Notes under the pieces: generated by a model | The model's database searches: none | What the model was told of the DNA's origin: nothing | The model's input: the letters and a program-made list of their open reading frames with translations, nothing else | In this document: piece by piece, positions 44,212-53,101 of the stretch | Position numbering within the stretch: the stretch's first letter is position 1 | Layout of the letters: each line of letters opens with the position of its first letter | Made by a program: the position numbers and the translations under genes | Assembly: GCA_946478845.1 (NCBI GenBank) | Contig: CAMLDI010000006.1 | Location: 1-64,000 of the forward strand | Direction of reading: 5' to 3' | DNA length: 64,000 bases | Source of the DNA: an uncultured Paenibacillaceae bacterium | Lineage (GTDB): Bacteria > Bacillota > Bacilli > Aneurinibacillales > Aneurinibacillaceae

Positions 44212-44928
44212 TTATTTTGGCACCTCGAGTTTATATCCGATTCCCCACACCGTAGCAATCATATTGGCAGCCGTTGGGGAAATTTTATTTAATTTTTCCC
44301 GTAAACGCTTGATATGAGTATCTACAGTCCGTAAATCTCCAAAGAATTCATAGTGCCAAACGTCTTTTAATAACTCTTCCCGAGAAAATACGCGATCAGG
44401 ATTTTTTGCAAGATAATATAACAATTCATATTCTTTTGGCGTTAAGCTGATCTCTTCCCCGGAAACCAATACTCGGTGGGCATCATGGTCAATAGAAATC
44501 TCTGGGAATACTAGAACATTATGAGAAGAGCTTTCCGTGGTTAAATAAGCGGTTGCAGAAGAACGGCGCAACAAAGCTTTTACCCGAAAAACCACTTCCC
44601 TTGGACTAAAAGGTTTCACCACATAATCATCGGTCCCCGCTTCAAACCCTTGTACACGGTTGGCTTCTTCCCCTTTGGCCGTAAGCATAATAATCGGGGT
44701 AGACTTCTTTTCCCGTAATCGTTGGCATACTTCAATTCCATCTATTCCTGGAAGCATAAGATCTAACAAAATGAGATCATAATCCTGATTAACAGCCATT
44801 TCAAGGGCAGTTTCCCCGTCCTCTGCTTCATCTATATAAAACTTTTCCCTTTCAAGATACATTCGAATCAGACGACGAATACGCTCCTCATCATCGACCA
44901 CCAGAATTCTTGCTTGCTGATCCATCAT
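44212..44928 (-). CDS. resD: Response regulator ResD
   Basis: 238 aa OmpR/PhoB-type regulator. The receiver domain has the acidic pair DDE (residues 12-14), phosphorylated Asp56 (LLDLMLPG) and the conserved Lys in VVKPFSPRE. The winged-helix DNA-binding domain spans about 130-236 (ISLTPKEYELLYYLAKNPDRVFSREELL). It is the partner of ResE. The only genes in the window likely to be its targets are resA-C, whose upstream region carries TGTGAA motifs. Confidence 0.94.
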   Translation of the reverse strand: MMDQQARILVVDDEERIRRLIRMYLEREKFYIDEAEDGETALEMAVNQDYDLILLDLMLPGIDGIEVCQRLREKKSTPIIMLTAKGEEANRVQGFEAGTDDYVVKPFSPREVVFRVKALLRRSSATAYLTTESSSHNVLVFPEISIDHDAHRVLVSGEEISLTPKEYELLYYLAKNPDRVFSREELLKDVWHYEFFGDLRTVDTHIKRLREKLNKISPTAANMIATVWGIGYKLEVPK

Positions 44929-45087
44929 AGCTTCACCTCAGTAACTTATTCACTCTCAACATATATATCTTTAGCACTCAAAAAAGAAGAAAACATTCCC
45001 AACACAATTTTAACACTATATATGCTTATTTTTCTATTCTTTTTAAAAACTAATACTAAAAAAGAAGCGCTTTCAATACATTTATGA

Positions 45088-45122
45088 AGCAAAAGCTAGC
45101 CCTTTGAAAGGACTAGCTTCAG
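45088..45122 (-). terminator. Terminator of resABC
   Basis: GAAGCTAGTCCTTT / AAAGGGCTAGCTTTTG on the minus strand, stem with G-U pair. It lies after resC and before resD, so resDE is probably transcribed from its own promoter in the 44929-45090 gap. Confidence 0.75.
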
Positions 45123-45146
45123 CATTAACCATGTTTTTAGCAGTTT

Positions 45147-46361
45147 TTAAGCATAGGCATGAAGGCCAGGAATAACAAGATTTACAAAAATCAAGTTAAA
45201 CATAACCACAATAAAGCCCAATACAGCCATCCATGCAGATTTAGTTCCAAACCATCCCCGATTTAACCGTAGATGCAAATATGCACTATAGAATAACCAG
45301 GTAATCAGTGCCCATACTTCTTTCGGATCCCAACCCCAGAAACGTCCCCAGGCTTCATTGGCCCAGATCATCGCAAAGAATAATGCACCAAGGGTAAAAA
45401 TTGGGAATCCTATAGCAATGGCCCGATAACTGATTTCATCCACCAGTTTATCATCTAAATCTTGCACCAATCGGCTTAAAGGAACAGCTAACCGTTTGCG
45501 AAGAGCTAAACGAAGGACAAGATATAGAGTAGAACCTGCTAGCGCAGACCAAACAACCGTATTAAACTTGCGGGCTGCATCTTTCCCTTTCATCCAGGAT
45601 GGCACTTCCATCAGAGGTTCCATTTTATCTGCAGAGACCAGCACTCCATCCTGTGGCCCAACAATGGCTGGAATTTGATAAACGATTTCCGTTTCCACCA
45701 TTCCCATGCCTTTTTGTTCCACGTTGGCCTTAAAGGTAGCCTGATAATCCATGGCTCTAAAGGTAAAAGTAATAATAATGAAGGACAATAAAGACAGAAC
45801 CACCCACATCACGAATTCTAACCAGCGAGTAGATTTTGTGCTTTTGTTTTGGTCCACTGTTTTTAATAAATACATTAATCCTGCTGCAAAACCTACCGCA
45901 AAAGCCCCTTCACCCAATGCAGATGTGGATACATGAATTTGTAACCAATAACTTTGCAATGCTGGAATTAAAGGCGTAATTTTAGACGGAAAAATAGAAG
46001 CATAGGCAATCACAAGAACTGCAAAAGGCATGACAAACGCCCCAATAATCGGTAAGCGATACATACGATAAATAACAAGAAATGCCAGCCCCATTGAGAA
46101 GCCCAGAAATTGCATAAATTCAAACATGTTACTCGTTGGGATATGGCCACCTATATACCAGCGCAACCCGTTATAAATTAAATGTAAAAGGACAGCAATA
46201 AAGGATAACCCGTACCCAATACGCCCAAATCTTTTTTCATGCTCTTCCGGGGAAATGGCAGAGCTGAAACGCTTACCTGTTATAGCTATAAAAAAGGCAA
46301 TCGTTGCCAATGCATAAGCAATAAAGGCAATAAGCAGTATGTTACTGCTTAACTGAATCAT
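45147..46361 (-). CDS. resC: Cytochrome c biogenesis protein ResC (CcsA/CcsB)
   Basis: 404 aa with about eight membrane segments. It contains the tryptophan-rich haem-handling motif WGRFWGWDPKEVWALITW near residue 330. Conserved histidines (HVST, HLRL) are present. With ResB it forms the system II cytochrome c synthase which moves haem across the membrane and attaches it to apocytochromes. It follows resB with 3 bases between. Confidence 0.95.
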   Translation of the reverse strand: MIQLSSNILLIAFIAYALATIAFFIAITGKRFSSAISPEEHEKRFGRIGYGLSFIAVLLHLIYNGLRWYIGGHIPTSNMFEFMQFLGFSMGLAFLVIYRMYRLPIIGAFVMPFAVLVIAYASIFPSKITPLIPALQSYWLQIHVSTSALGEGAFAVGFAAGLMYLLKTVDQNKSTKSTRWLEFVMWVVLSLLSFIIITFTFRAMDYQATFKANVEQKGMGMVETEIVYQIPAIVGPQDGVLVSADKMEPLMEVPSWMKGKDAARKFNTVVWSALAGSTLYLVLRLALRKRLAVPLSRLVQDLDDKLVDEISYRAIAIGFPIFTLGALFFAMIWANEAWGRFWGWDPKEVWALITWLFYSAYLHLRLNRGWFGTKSAWMAVLGFIVVMFNLIFVNLVIPGLHAYA

Positions 46362-46364
46362 AGT

Positions 46365-47966
46365 CTAACCCTCCTTCTCAAGTTGCCCACTCTCTATGGA
46401 AAAACCAGCTTCTTGTAAAATGCGAGCGGTTTCCTGTTTTAAACCAAACCAGTTCTTATTGGTATAGGCTGCCATAAGTAACTGGCCTTCCTGTACATCC
46501 AGCCAAATCCGGCGATGTTGCCAGTAAAATCCCATAAATAATCCTAGGATAACAATAATGCTGCCAAAATAAATGACTGGCATACGTTCATCAACACGTA
46601 CCGTTAACCCTGTAATGCTTATTAAATCAGGCTTTTCGAAATTAAATTGATAAACAGGATTATCATTTCCTGGCGTTAACGTTTGTCCTAATAAAACAAC
46701 GGCCGTCTCACCCTTTGGAGTGGATGGGCTGACCACATCCAGGAAAAAGGCTGGATTATTCGGTTCATTGGATTTAGTAATGGGTTGCCCCTTTTCGTCC
46801 AGGGCAAAATCAGGATAATATTGCAATACCTTTACTGTTACCTGGTCATTGATTTTGAAAGATGCAGGGGGATTATATAAATCCAATTTTAAATGACCTA
46901 ATTCTTTCCCAGTACTTTTTTCAACAAGGCTTATATTAAGTGAACCCAATTGATTGGTTTGTTGCCCGGACTGGTATAAAGCCAATTCTTTATATTTTAA
47001 CGGATGGTTTACCAAAACATCTTGTTTCTTCACTTCCACTAATTTTGGCTCCGCTCCGGTGATTCCATAATTTTGATCCTCATATAAAACTGCTTTGGTG
47101 ATATAGGATTTAACCACTTCACCATTTAAATCTAATTTTTCCGGGTACTCATCATCTTTATAAAATTCCATGATGAATTTTTCATTTTTTACATAATATT
47201 TGGTGTCTGGAACCTGAATGGTTTGTCCATCCCGTACCCATACATACTTATCCAAATAAAAACCAGGGATATTGCTTAATAAAACACCGATGATAAAAAT
47301 GATTAACCCAACATGGTTAACATATGGGCCCCAACGGCTAAATCTGCCCTTTTCACCCAGGATGGCATTCCCTTCCCGGCGTACTTTGTATCCTTTTGTT
47401 GAAAGCTTTTTCTCCAACTCATTGATTGTTTCACTTTCATCTTTTCCTGCCAGGGACAGTTCAGCACGAATCCGTTGCAATTGAAGGAATTTCCGGTTCT
47501 TTTTCACTTTTTGATTTTTTAAGGCCCGATATAAAGGAACGATACGGTCCAAACTGCAGATAACAAGGGATACCCCAATCATTAATAAAAGAGTAATAAA
47601 CCACCAGGAAGAATAAGTATGATGAAGTCCTAAAAAATAATAAATCTTGCCAAAAATCCCGTATGCTTTTTCATAATAAACATCAGGGCTTTCAGAAATC
47701 ATGGTCTCCTGGGGAAAAATCGTTCCAATAGCGGAAGCAATAAGTGCTAAAACAATCATAATAATGGCATTTTTAACAGAAGAGAAAAAATTCCAAACAT
47801 CATTAATAAAAGAATGCTTTTTTAATTGGGAACGCCGTGCTGCCCCTTCATAGCGCATATCCAGTTGATTGGCCGATTCTTCCGATAAAGGTACGCCACA
47901 GGATTCACAGAGCAAGGTACCCACTGGATTCACATGGCCACATTCACACTTTACTTTTTCCATCAT
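46365..47966 (-). CDS. resB: Cytochrome c biogenesis protein ResB
   Basis: 533 aa. The N-terminal zinc-ribbon-like CECGHVNPVGTLLCESCG (residues 6-23) is shared with B. subtilis ResB. Membrane segments follow near residues 65, 115, 210 and 480, with a large extracytoplasmic domain between the last two. Forms the haem export/ligation complex with ResC. Two ATG codons in a row follow GAGGTGAG; I use the first. Confidence 0.95.
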   Translation of the reverse strand: MMEKVKCECGHVNPVGTLLCESCGVPLSEESANQLDMRYEGAARRSQLKKHSFINDVWNFFSSVKNAIIMIVLALIASAIGTIFPQETMISESPDVYYEKAYGIFGKIYYFLGLHHTYSSWWFITLLLMIGVSLVICSLDRIVPLYRALKNQKVKKNRKFLQLQRIRAELSLAGKDESETINELEKKLSTKGYKVRREGNAILGEKGRFSRWGPYVNHVGLIIFIIGVLLSNIPGFYLDKYVWVRDGQTIQVPDTKYYVKNEKFIMEFYKDDEYPEKLDLNGEVVKSYITKAVLYEDQNYGITGAEPKLVEVKKQDVLVNHPLKYKELALYQSGQQTNQLGSLNISLVEKSTGKELGHLKLDLYNPPASFKINDQVTVKVLQYYPDFALDEKGQPITKSNEPNNPAFFLDVVSPSTPKGETAVVLLGQTLTPGNDNPVYQFNFEKPDLISITGLTVRVDERMPVIYFGSIIVILGLFMGFYWQHRRIWLDVQEGQLLMAAYTNKNWFGLKQETARILQEAGFSIESGQLEKEG

Positions 47967-47977
47967 CTCACCTCAAT

Positions 47978-48499
47978 CTATGGAGCAATTTTTTTAGCGT
48001 TGTCTAAAATGGTGTTTACATTCATCGGTCCGATAATCCGCAACGCTATGGTACCATCAGGCTTGATATAATAGGTCGTTGGCAGATTAACGACCTCATA
48101 GGCTTTAGCAATATCAAGACGTTTATCTAACAATATAGGGAAGGTTAAGCCATACTGTTTCGCAAAGGCTTTCACTGCCACTTCGGACTCACCATTATTG
48201 ACTGCGAGAACAAGAACTCCTTGATCTTTTAACTTCTCACTCATTTCTTGCAGAGCAGGCATCTCCTCCCGACAGGGTTCACACCAGGTTCCCCAGAAAT
48301 TAAGAATAATCCCTTTTCCTTTTAATTCACTTAAGCGATAGTCTTTACCGGTTAAATCCTTCGCCACAAAATCAGGAGCGGGTTTTCCTGTTGCAAGTTG
48401 AGGTTGCTTGTCTTTGGTCACGGCAGAATAAATTGTCCATCCAATAGCCACTAATATAACAAGCAAGACCACGATTTTTATCACGGGTTTTCCATTCAA
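47978..48499 (-). CDS. resA: Thiol-disulfide oxidoreductase ResA
   Basis: 173 aa, membrane-anchored thioredoxin fold. Active site Cys73-Glu-Pro-Cys76 (WGTWCEPCREE), the CEPC form specific to ResA, which reduces the apocytochrome CXXCH disulfide before haem attachment. An N-terminal membrane anchor lies at residues 5-25. The frame begins with two GTG codons, but AGGTGGTG lies about 8 bases before a TTG at 48497-48499, so I start there. The resABC order is intact. Confidence 0.93.
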   Translation of the reverse strand: MNGKPVIKIVVLLVILVAIGWTIYSAVTKDKQPQLATGKPAPDFVAKDLTGKDYRLSELKGKGIILNFWGTWCEPCREEMPALQEMSEKLKDQGVLVLAVNNGESEVAVKAFAKQYGLTFPILLDKRLDIAKAYEVVNLPTTYYIKPDGTIALRIIGPMNVNTILDNAKKIAP

Positions 48500-48557
48500 A
48501 GTTGTCACCACCTGATATTCCCTGTTTTCAACGTTAAATTAAAATAAACTCAAAACA

Positions 48558-48586
48558 ATTATAACTGTCCCAAAAATAACCTTCAC
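48558..48586 (-). promoter_or_regulatory. Promoter of resABC
   Basis: On the minus strand GTGAAG (48581-48586), 17-base spacer, TATAAT (48558-48563). The weak -35 overlaps the TGTGAA motif cluster, which is consistent with activator dependence. Confidence 0.5.
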
Positions 48587-48624
48587 ACATTAGTTGTGAA
48601 AGTTATGTGAAGAGTAGCTTCACT
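48582..48624 (-). promoter_or_regulatory. Cluster of TGTGAA motifs, candidate ResD sites
   Basis: TTCACA-cattagt-TGTGAA (48582-48600) is an inverted repeat, followed by ATGTGAA (48605-48611) and CTTCAC (48618-48623). TTGTGAA-type words are known in ResD-binding sites of B. subtilis. The cluster begins at the -35 of resA. Confidence 0.5.
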
Positions 48625-48734
48625 TGTGCATCCCTTACTTAGTTTAACCGATTCCTTGCTGAAAGCAACAGGTGATTACACTTTCAAACCTTTTACTTAA
48701 AAATACCGCATCTAAAGAAATGTATAAATATGTA

Positions 48735-48763
48735 TTTACATTTGTATTTATTCGTTGTACAAT
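48735..48763 (+). promoter_or_regulatory. Sigma-A-type promoter of the 64-aa gene
   Basis: TTTACA (48735-48740), 17-base spacer, TACAAT (48758-48763); the gene starts about 45 bases downstream. Confidence 0.5.
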
Positions 48764-48816
48764 TGATTCTATCAAATTTGATGTGAGATTTATTGAAGTA
48801 CAAGGAAGTGGATACA

Positions 48817-49011
48817 ATGGTCCCAACTGAGATGCAATGGAACACCTTATTGCAACGTCATGCCACAGTTACTGTTCATATTGGAGAAGACAGAAAAGTA
48901 ACTGGTGATTTATACAATATAACAAACCTGAAGATTATTCTGCTTGTGCCAGGAAAAGAAGGGTTATTCGAATTGATTAACCGCTCAGAAATTACTGATA
49001 TCACTTACTAG
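48817..49011 (+). CDS. Small hypothetical protein
   Basis: 64 aa from the ATG at 48817, with AAGGAAGTGG before it. The sequence has alternating hydrophobic residues (TVTVHIGEDRKVTGDLYNI ... KIILLVP) suggesting a small five-strand beta-barrel (Sm-like or SH3-like). I cannot name the family. It has its own promoter-like sequence and a terminator. Its neighbours are resA (divergent) and rluB (convergent). Confidence 0.65.
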   Translation: MVPTEMQWNTLLQRHATVTVHIGEDRKVTGDLYNITNLKIILLVPGKEGLFELINRSEITDITY

Positions 49012-49022
49012 TGTAAAAAAAA

Positions 49023-49062
49023 CAAATCCCATTGGTTTGTAGCCTAATCCAATGGGATTTTT
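49023..49062. terminator. Bidirectional terminator
   Basis: AAATCCCATTGG / CCAATGGGATTT, perfect 12-bp stem with T-runs on both sides. It lies between the 64-aa gene and rluB and overlaps the last codons of rluB. Confidence 0.9.
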
Positions 49063-49766
49063 ATTTCTTTTAATTGATTTACTTCCTCAAGCAATAAAGG
49101 GCGAAATTTGCCCGGCTTTAATTGGCCAATGGTTAAAAAAGCGATGCGGGTTCTTTTTAACTTCAATACAGGGTGGCCAACGGATTCACACATTCTCCGT
49201 ACCTGCCGATTTCGGCCCTCATGAATGGCAAGTTGCAAGAGAGTATTTGCCCCTTTCTCTGCTAACACTCGCACCCTGGCAGGGGCTGTCCATCCATCTT
49301 CCAGTTTAACCCCTTTTCTTAACCTTTCCAGGGATTCTTTGTTCACTTTTCCCCGTACCAGGGCTTCATACTCTTTCTCCATTTCATGGCTGGGATGAGT
49401 CATTTGAAAGGCCAAGTCCCCATCATTGGTCAATAGAAGAAGGCCTGACGTGTCATAATCTAAGCGTCCAACAGGATAAATCCGTTCAGGAATTCCTTGC
49501 ATTAAATCAATGACGGTTTTCCGTTGCTGAGGATCCCCTACGCTAGTGATATACCCCACTGGTTTATATAAAAGATAGTACACCTTTTTTTCTAACTGGA
49601 TTTTTAACCCTCGCACTTCAATTTGGTCCAATTGGGGATTTACTTTCCATCCAGCTTCTTTCACCGTAACCCCATTGACTTTCACTTCACCAGCTGCAAT
49701 CAATTCTTCACACTTACGGCGGGAAGCAATGCCTGCTTTGGCCATTACTTTCTGTAAACGTTCCAT
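49044..49766 (-). CDS. rluB: 23S rRNA pseudouridine synthase RluB
   Basis: 240 aa RsuA/RluB-type synthase. The N-terminal S4 RNA-binding domain (ERLQKVMAKAGIASRRKCEELI) is followed by the catalytic domain with GRLDYDTSGLLLLTNDG (the catalytic Asp in the first part), and by the GRNRQVRRM motif. The ATG at 49764-49766 is chosen; an in-frame GTG 18 bases earlier overlaps the GGAGG site. Same neighbours as in B. subtilis (resA, spmB). Confidence 0.93.
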   Translation of the reverse strand: MERLQKVMAKAGIASRRKCEELIAAGEVKVNGVTVKEAGWKVNPQLDQIEVRGLKIQLEKKVYYLLYKPVGYITSVGDPQQRKTVIDLMQGIPERIYPVGRLDYDTSGLLLLTNDGDLAFQMTHPSHEMEKEYEALVRGKVNKESLERLRKGVKLEDGWTAPARVRVLAEKGANTLLQLAIHEGRNRQVRRMCESVGHPVLKLKRTRIAFLTIGQLKPGKFRPLLLEEVNQLKEIKIPLD

Positions 49767-49808
49767 ATCTAATTCAACCTCCACTCCCCACCATCTTACC
49801 CTTTTCTT

Positions 49809-50342
49809 TTACCCGAATACAAGAGATACAATAATAAATGAAGCCACAATTCCTATGAAATCGGCAATCAAACCCACTTTCAAGGCATATCTGGTATTGC
49901 GAATCGCCACCGCACCGAAATAGACCGCAAGGACATAAAGGGTCGTCTCTGAACTTCCTTGAATGGTGCTCGCCAATCTTCCAATAAATGAATCAGGCCC
50001 AAATTGAGAGATTAAATCAGAAGTAATGGCTAAAGATCCGGAACCTGTCACAGAACGCAATAAAGCCAGGGGAAGCACTTCAGAAGGAAAATGAATATAG
50101 GCTAAAATGGGGTGAATGGCCTTAATGATAAGATCAAGAACTCCTGACTCCCGAAATAAAGTTACAGCGACCATCATCGCCACCAGATGGGGCATAATTT
50201 TTATGGTTGTGCCAAATCCCTGTTTCGCTCCTGAAATAAAAGATTCATAAACAGGGATTTTTTTATACAATCCATAAGCCAGAATCACCGAGAGGAGAAT
50301 CGGAATTGTCCAAAGGGATATAGTAGAAATGAGTGCATACAT
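49809..50342 (-). CDS. spmB: Spore maturation protein B
   Basis: 177 aa, membrane protein with about five segments, nucleoside-transporter gate-like domain of the SpmA/SpmB type. Together with SpmA it affects spore-core dehydration and heat resistance in B. subtilis. It follows spmA with 3 bases between them. Confidence 0.93.
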   Translation of the reverse strand: MYALISTISLWTIPILLSVILAYGLYKKIPVYESFISGAKQGFGTTIKIMPHLVAMMVAVTLFRESGVLDLIIKAIHPILAYIHFPSEVLPLALLRSVTGSGSLAITSDLISQFGPDSFIGRLASTIQGSSETTLYVLAVYFGAVAIRNTRYALKVGLIADFIGIVASFIIVSLVFG

Positions 50343-50345
50343 TGC

Positions 50346-50936
50346 TTAACCTCCTTTACTCTTGTCCCTCCACTGGTACCAGCGATCCACAAAAATGGCG
50401 CCTCCTGTTGCGATAATGGTCGCTAAAAGAGTCGTTCCCACAATTTCAACCGGATTGGCCGATTCATAGGTCATGCGAATTGCAATAATGGTTGTTGGAA
50501 TTAAAGTGACCCCTGATGTATTTAAAGCCAGAAGGGTACACATAGCAGGTGAAGCCGTTTTGGGATCGGGATTTAACTTCTGCAATTCCTGCATGGCCCG
50601 AATCCCCAGAGGGGTGGCTGCATTCCCCAGCCCAAAAAGGTTAGCACTCATATTCGTTAAGATATAACCAAAGGCAGGATGGTCTTTGGGGACCGTGGGA
50701 AAAAGGCGGGAAGCAAGAGGGCTTAAAAGTTTCGCCAGGATATTCACCAGCCCGGAATCTTCTGCAATCTTCATCATTCCCATCCAAAACACCAAAATGC
50801 TTAACAAGCCGAAGGTAATGGTGACCCCACTTTTCGCCCCTTCAAAAACCGCTTTGTTCACCATCTCCCCATTCCCTGTTAGAATGGCAGAAAGAATGCC
50901 CAGTACAATCATGCCAAACCAAATATAATTAACCAT
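50346..50936 (-). CDS. spmA: Spore maturation protein A
   Basis: 196 aa, matching the B. subtilis length when started at the ATG at 50934-50936. That ATG lies within the last codons of dacB. About five membrane segments, with a conserved GNAATPLGIRAM region near residue 110. Its start inside dacB implies coupled translation in a dacB-spmA-spmB operon. Confidence 0.93.
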   Translation of the reverse strand: MVNYIWFGMIVLGILSAILTGNGEMVNKAVFEGAKSGVTITFGLLSILVFWMGMMKIAEDSGLVNILAKLLSPLASRLFPTVPKDHPAFGYILTNMSANLFGLGNAATPLGIRAMQELQKLNPDPKTASPAMCTLLALNTSGVTLIPTTIIAIRMTYESANPVEIVGTTLLATIIATGGAIFVDRWYQWRDKSKGG

Positions 50937-52068
50937 CTGATAATACCCCCAGCCAGGCTTTCCAGAAGGCATTCCATTGATTTTTCACTCGATAGGTTAA
51001 GGTTTGTTGCAGGGTTTCCTTGGTTTTTTCAGGTGTTGCAAGAGGCACTCTGCCAATAATTTGATCCCCCAGTTTCACTTCCATCATGGGGTTTTCGTCA
51101 ATGGTTTTCACGTCCATTTTAATATTTTCCTTTTCCTCAGGACGTAAAGGATAAGAGAAAGATTTGGTTGTATATAATGTTTCTTTACTCTTTCCTTCCA
51201 CCTTCTCCTGTACAGCTTGTGTCGTCTTCAAAAGTTCTGTTTTAGGGAAATGAGAAAAACCGTAATCCATCCATGTAGCAGAATCATCCCAATCATCGGG
51301 AGCATTGAGGACAACAATGGCTAATTGTTGCCCATTGCGGGTTGCAGAGGAAGCTAGGCAGCGTTTTGCTATTTTGGTATATCCTGTTTTCACACCGTCT
51401 GCCCCTTGATACATACGCAACATTTTATTTTTATTCAATAAACGGCGATCCCACTCTTCTCCTTGATTGGGTATATTTTTCACTTTGGTAGATACAATTT
51501 TTTGAAAAACGGGATTGCGCAAGGCATAAGCCGTTAACAAAGCCATATCCCTGGCAGTGGAATAATGGTCATTGCTATCATCAAGGCCATGGGGGTTTGT
51601 AAAATGGGAATCGCTCATCCCAATATAACGGGCCTTTTCATTCATTAAATGGGCAAAGCCTTCTACGGAGCCTCCCACATGTTCCGCAATGGCTACTGCA
51701 GCATCATTGCCGGAACGGAGCATTAATCCATAGAGCATGTCTTCTAAACGTAACTTCTCCCCCTGTTTTAAATAAATGGATGATCCCTCTTTGCCAAAGG
51801 CATTATTGGAGGTTTTCACCATATCATTGATGTTTCCATTTTCAATGGCAACGATAGCCGTCATGATTTTTGTCAAGCTGGCGATTCTCATCCGTTTCGT
51901 GCTGTTCTTTTCCAATAGGACTCGTCCTGATTGCACATCAATTAATGCGGCCGTTTGGGCAGATATAGCCGGTGGTGAAGGAGTTGCAGCCAACCCCATT
52001 CCTGGCAGTTGCAACAAAAAGATCACCAACAATAGTAAGAGAAATGATACCCCTCTTTTCCTTTTCAC
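50929..52068 (-). CDS. dacB: D-alanyl-D-alanine carboxypeptidase DacB (PBP5*)
   Basis: 379 aa. Signal peptide (MKRKRGVSFLLLLLV...) with cleavage after the Ala-Ala near residue 28. Penicillin-binding motifs: SLTK (S-x-x-K; near residue 64), RSGN (near residue 117), and KTG in GVKTGYTK (near residue 225). PBP5* trims cortex peptidoglycan during sporulation. The operon link to spmA/spmB is as in B. subtilis and supports dacB over the vegetative dacA/dacF. The sporulation promoter is likely sigma-E. Confidence 0.93.
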   Translation of the reverse strand: MKRKRGVSFLLLLLVIFLLQLPGMGLAATPSPPAISAQTAALIDVQSGRVLLEKNSTKRMRIASLTKIMTAIVAIENGNINDMVKTSNNAFGKEGSSIYLKQGEKLRLEDMLYGLMLRSGNDAAVAIAEHVGGSVEGFAHLMNEKARYIGMSDSHFTNPHGLDDSNDHYSTARDMALLTAYALRNPVFQKIVSTKVKNIPNQGEEWDRRLLNKNKMLRMYQGADGVKTGYTKIAKRCLASSATRNGQQLAIVVLNAPDDWDDSATWMDYGFSHFPKTELLKTTQAVQEKVEGKSKETLYTTKSFSYPLRPEEKENIKMDVKTIDENPMMEVKLGDQIIGRVPLATPEKTKETLQQTLTYRVKNQWNAFWKAWLGVLSDG

Positions 52069-52119
52069 ACGGATCCCCCTTCTTCACAGAGAAAACGGAC
52101 ATTCCTCACTTCTTATTGC

Positions 52120-52150
52120 ATTTATATGGCTTATCCAGGGGGGATATGAC
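52120..52150 (-). promoter_or_regulatory. Possible sigma-E promoter of dacB
   Basis: On the minus strand CATATC near 52143-52148, about 14 bases, then CATATAAAT (52120-52128). This loosely fits the sigma-E -35/-10 pattern. It begins about 50 bases before the dacB start. Confidence 0.35.
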
Positions 52151-52237
52151 TTAAGAGACGGTACGGGTGGAAAAACTTTTGCCTGTCCCTTTGGGACATT
52201 GGGAATTATTCTAGGGAGATGCTTGAGGAAGGGATGC

Positions 52238-52268
52238 CTGGCGCCTGGGTGTTAAAGAATGGCGCCAG
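52238..52268 (-). repeat. Inverted repeat downstream of the small ORF
   Basis: CTGGCGCC (52238-52245) and GGCGCCAG (52261-52268), perfect 8-bp arms around 15 bases. No T-run follows on either strand. A shorter GTCCC-ttt-GGGAC lies nearby at 52186-52198. It could be a weak terminator for the small ORF. Confidence 0.5.
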
Positions 52269-52291
52269 TAATTTTATGAATTATAATTATA

Positions 52292-52375
52292 CTAATTCGT
52301 CATAAATGAGAGTAAGGGAACAAACATTGAAATAATCAACATTGCTGCAAGGATTAATAAAGCGAATTTCCGCAA
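52292..52375 (-). CDS. Candidate small hydrophobic peptide
   Basis: A 27-aa frame from a TTG at 52373-52375 with AGGAG 9 bases upstream. It has a basic N-terminus (MRKF) and a single membrane-length hydrophobic stretch, ending in MTN. Small one-helix peptides of this size are common in Bacillales, such as the Prli42 stressosome peptides, but I cannot show homology. The 52376-52552 stretch beyond it is AT-rich and shows no other gene. Confidence 0.35.
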   Translation of the reverse strand: MRKFALLILAAMLIISMFVPLLSFMTN

Positions 52376-52552
52376 ATCAAACACACTCCTATTTTGATAG
52401 TAATTTAGAAACAATTAATAGAGATAATAACAACTTGTCCTACTTATATAATAGTATCAAAAATTGGATATATTCATATTCCTTTTCTTTTTAAAAAGCT
52501 TGAATCAAAATAAAAAGTTATTCGAACAATATAAAGAAAAGGATAATTAACC

Positions 52553-53044
52553 ATGAAAAAACTCAGCCTATTAATGATTATATTTGTACTATTATTTTCT
52601 ACGGGATGTTTTGATAATGACACTACTAAAAAAGAAACTTATTCCCAGGCAATCGGTTTAAATCCTGATCTAGTTTCAAAAATGAACGTAGGTTTAAGAG
52701 CCCCAAATGGTTGGGAATATACCACAGAAGATAAAAATTTAATCAAAGAGGCAATTAATTTTTTACAGAAACAAACATATATAAAACGAGTAAAACCCAA
52801 AGATACAGGACAACCTGTCGCCGGAACCCATCCTTTTTATGTGATGAATTTTACGATTAAAGATTCACAAAAAACCTATACCATAAAATTTAATTCATAT
52901 AGTGGAAATTCCCTAAGTATAGAAACTTATGGGAAATCCTCCCTCCTTGAAGAAAAATACTATTCAATCTCAAGTTCATTTGAAGAAATCAAAACACTAT
53001 TTAACACACTAAAAGAGAAAAAGGCAATTTCTCTTGCTAATTGA
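52553..53044 (+). CDS. Hypothetical lipoprotein
   Basis: 163 aa. The lipobox is FSTGC with Cys19, followed by an acidic/Thr-rich linker and a soluble domain. I do not recognise the family. Base composition is noticeably AT-richer than the flanking operons, and it is a lone plus-strand gene between two minus-strand operons. The ATG is preceded by AAAGGA. A recent acquisition is possible. Confidence 0.65.
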   Translation: MKKLSLLMIIFVLLFSTGCFDNDTTKKETYSQAIGLNPDLVSKMNVGLRAPNGWEYTTEDKNLIKEAINFLQKQTYIKRVKPKDTGQPVAGTHPFYVMNFTIKDSQKTYTIKFNSYSGNSLSIETYGKSSLLEEKYYSISSSFEEIKTLFNTLKEKKAISLAN

Positions 53045-53101
53045 CAATAGCCATACTATATTGAAGGAAATACGAGTAAAAACAAATCGGAGTTTAAAAC
53101 C

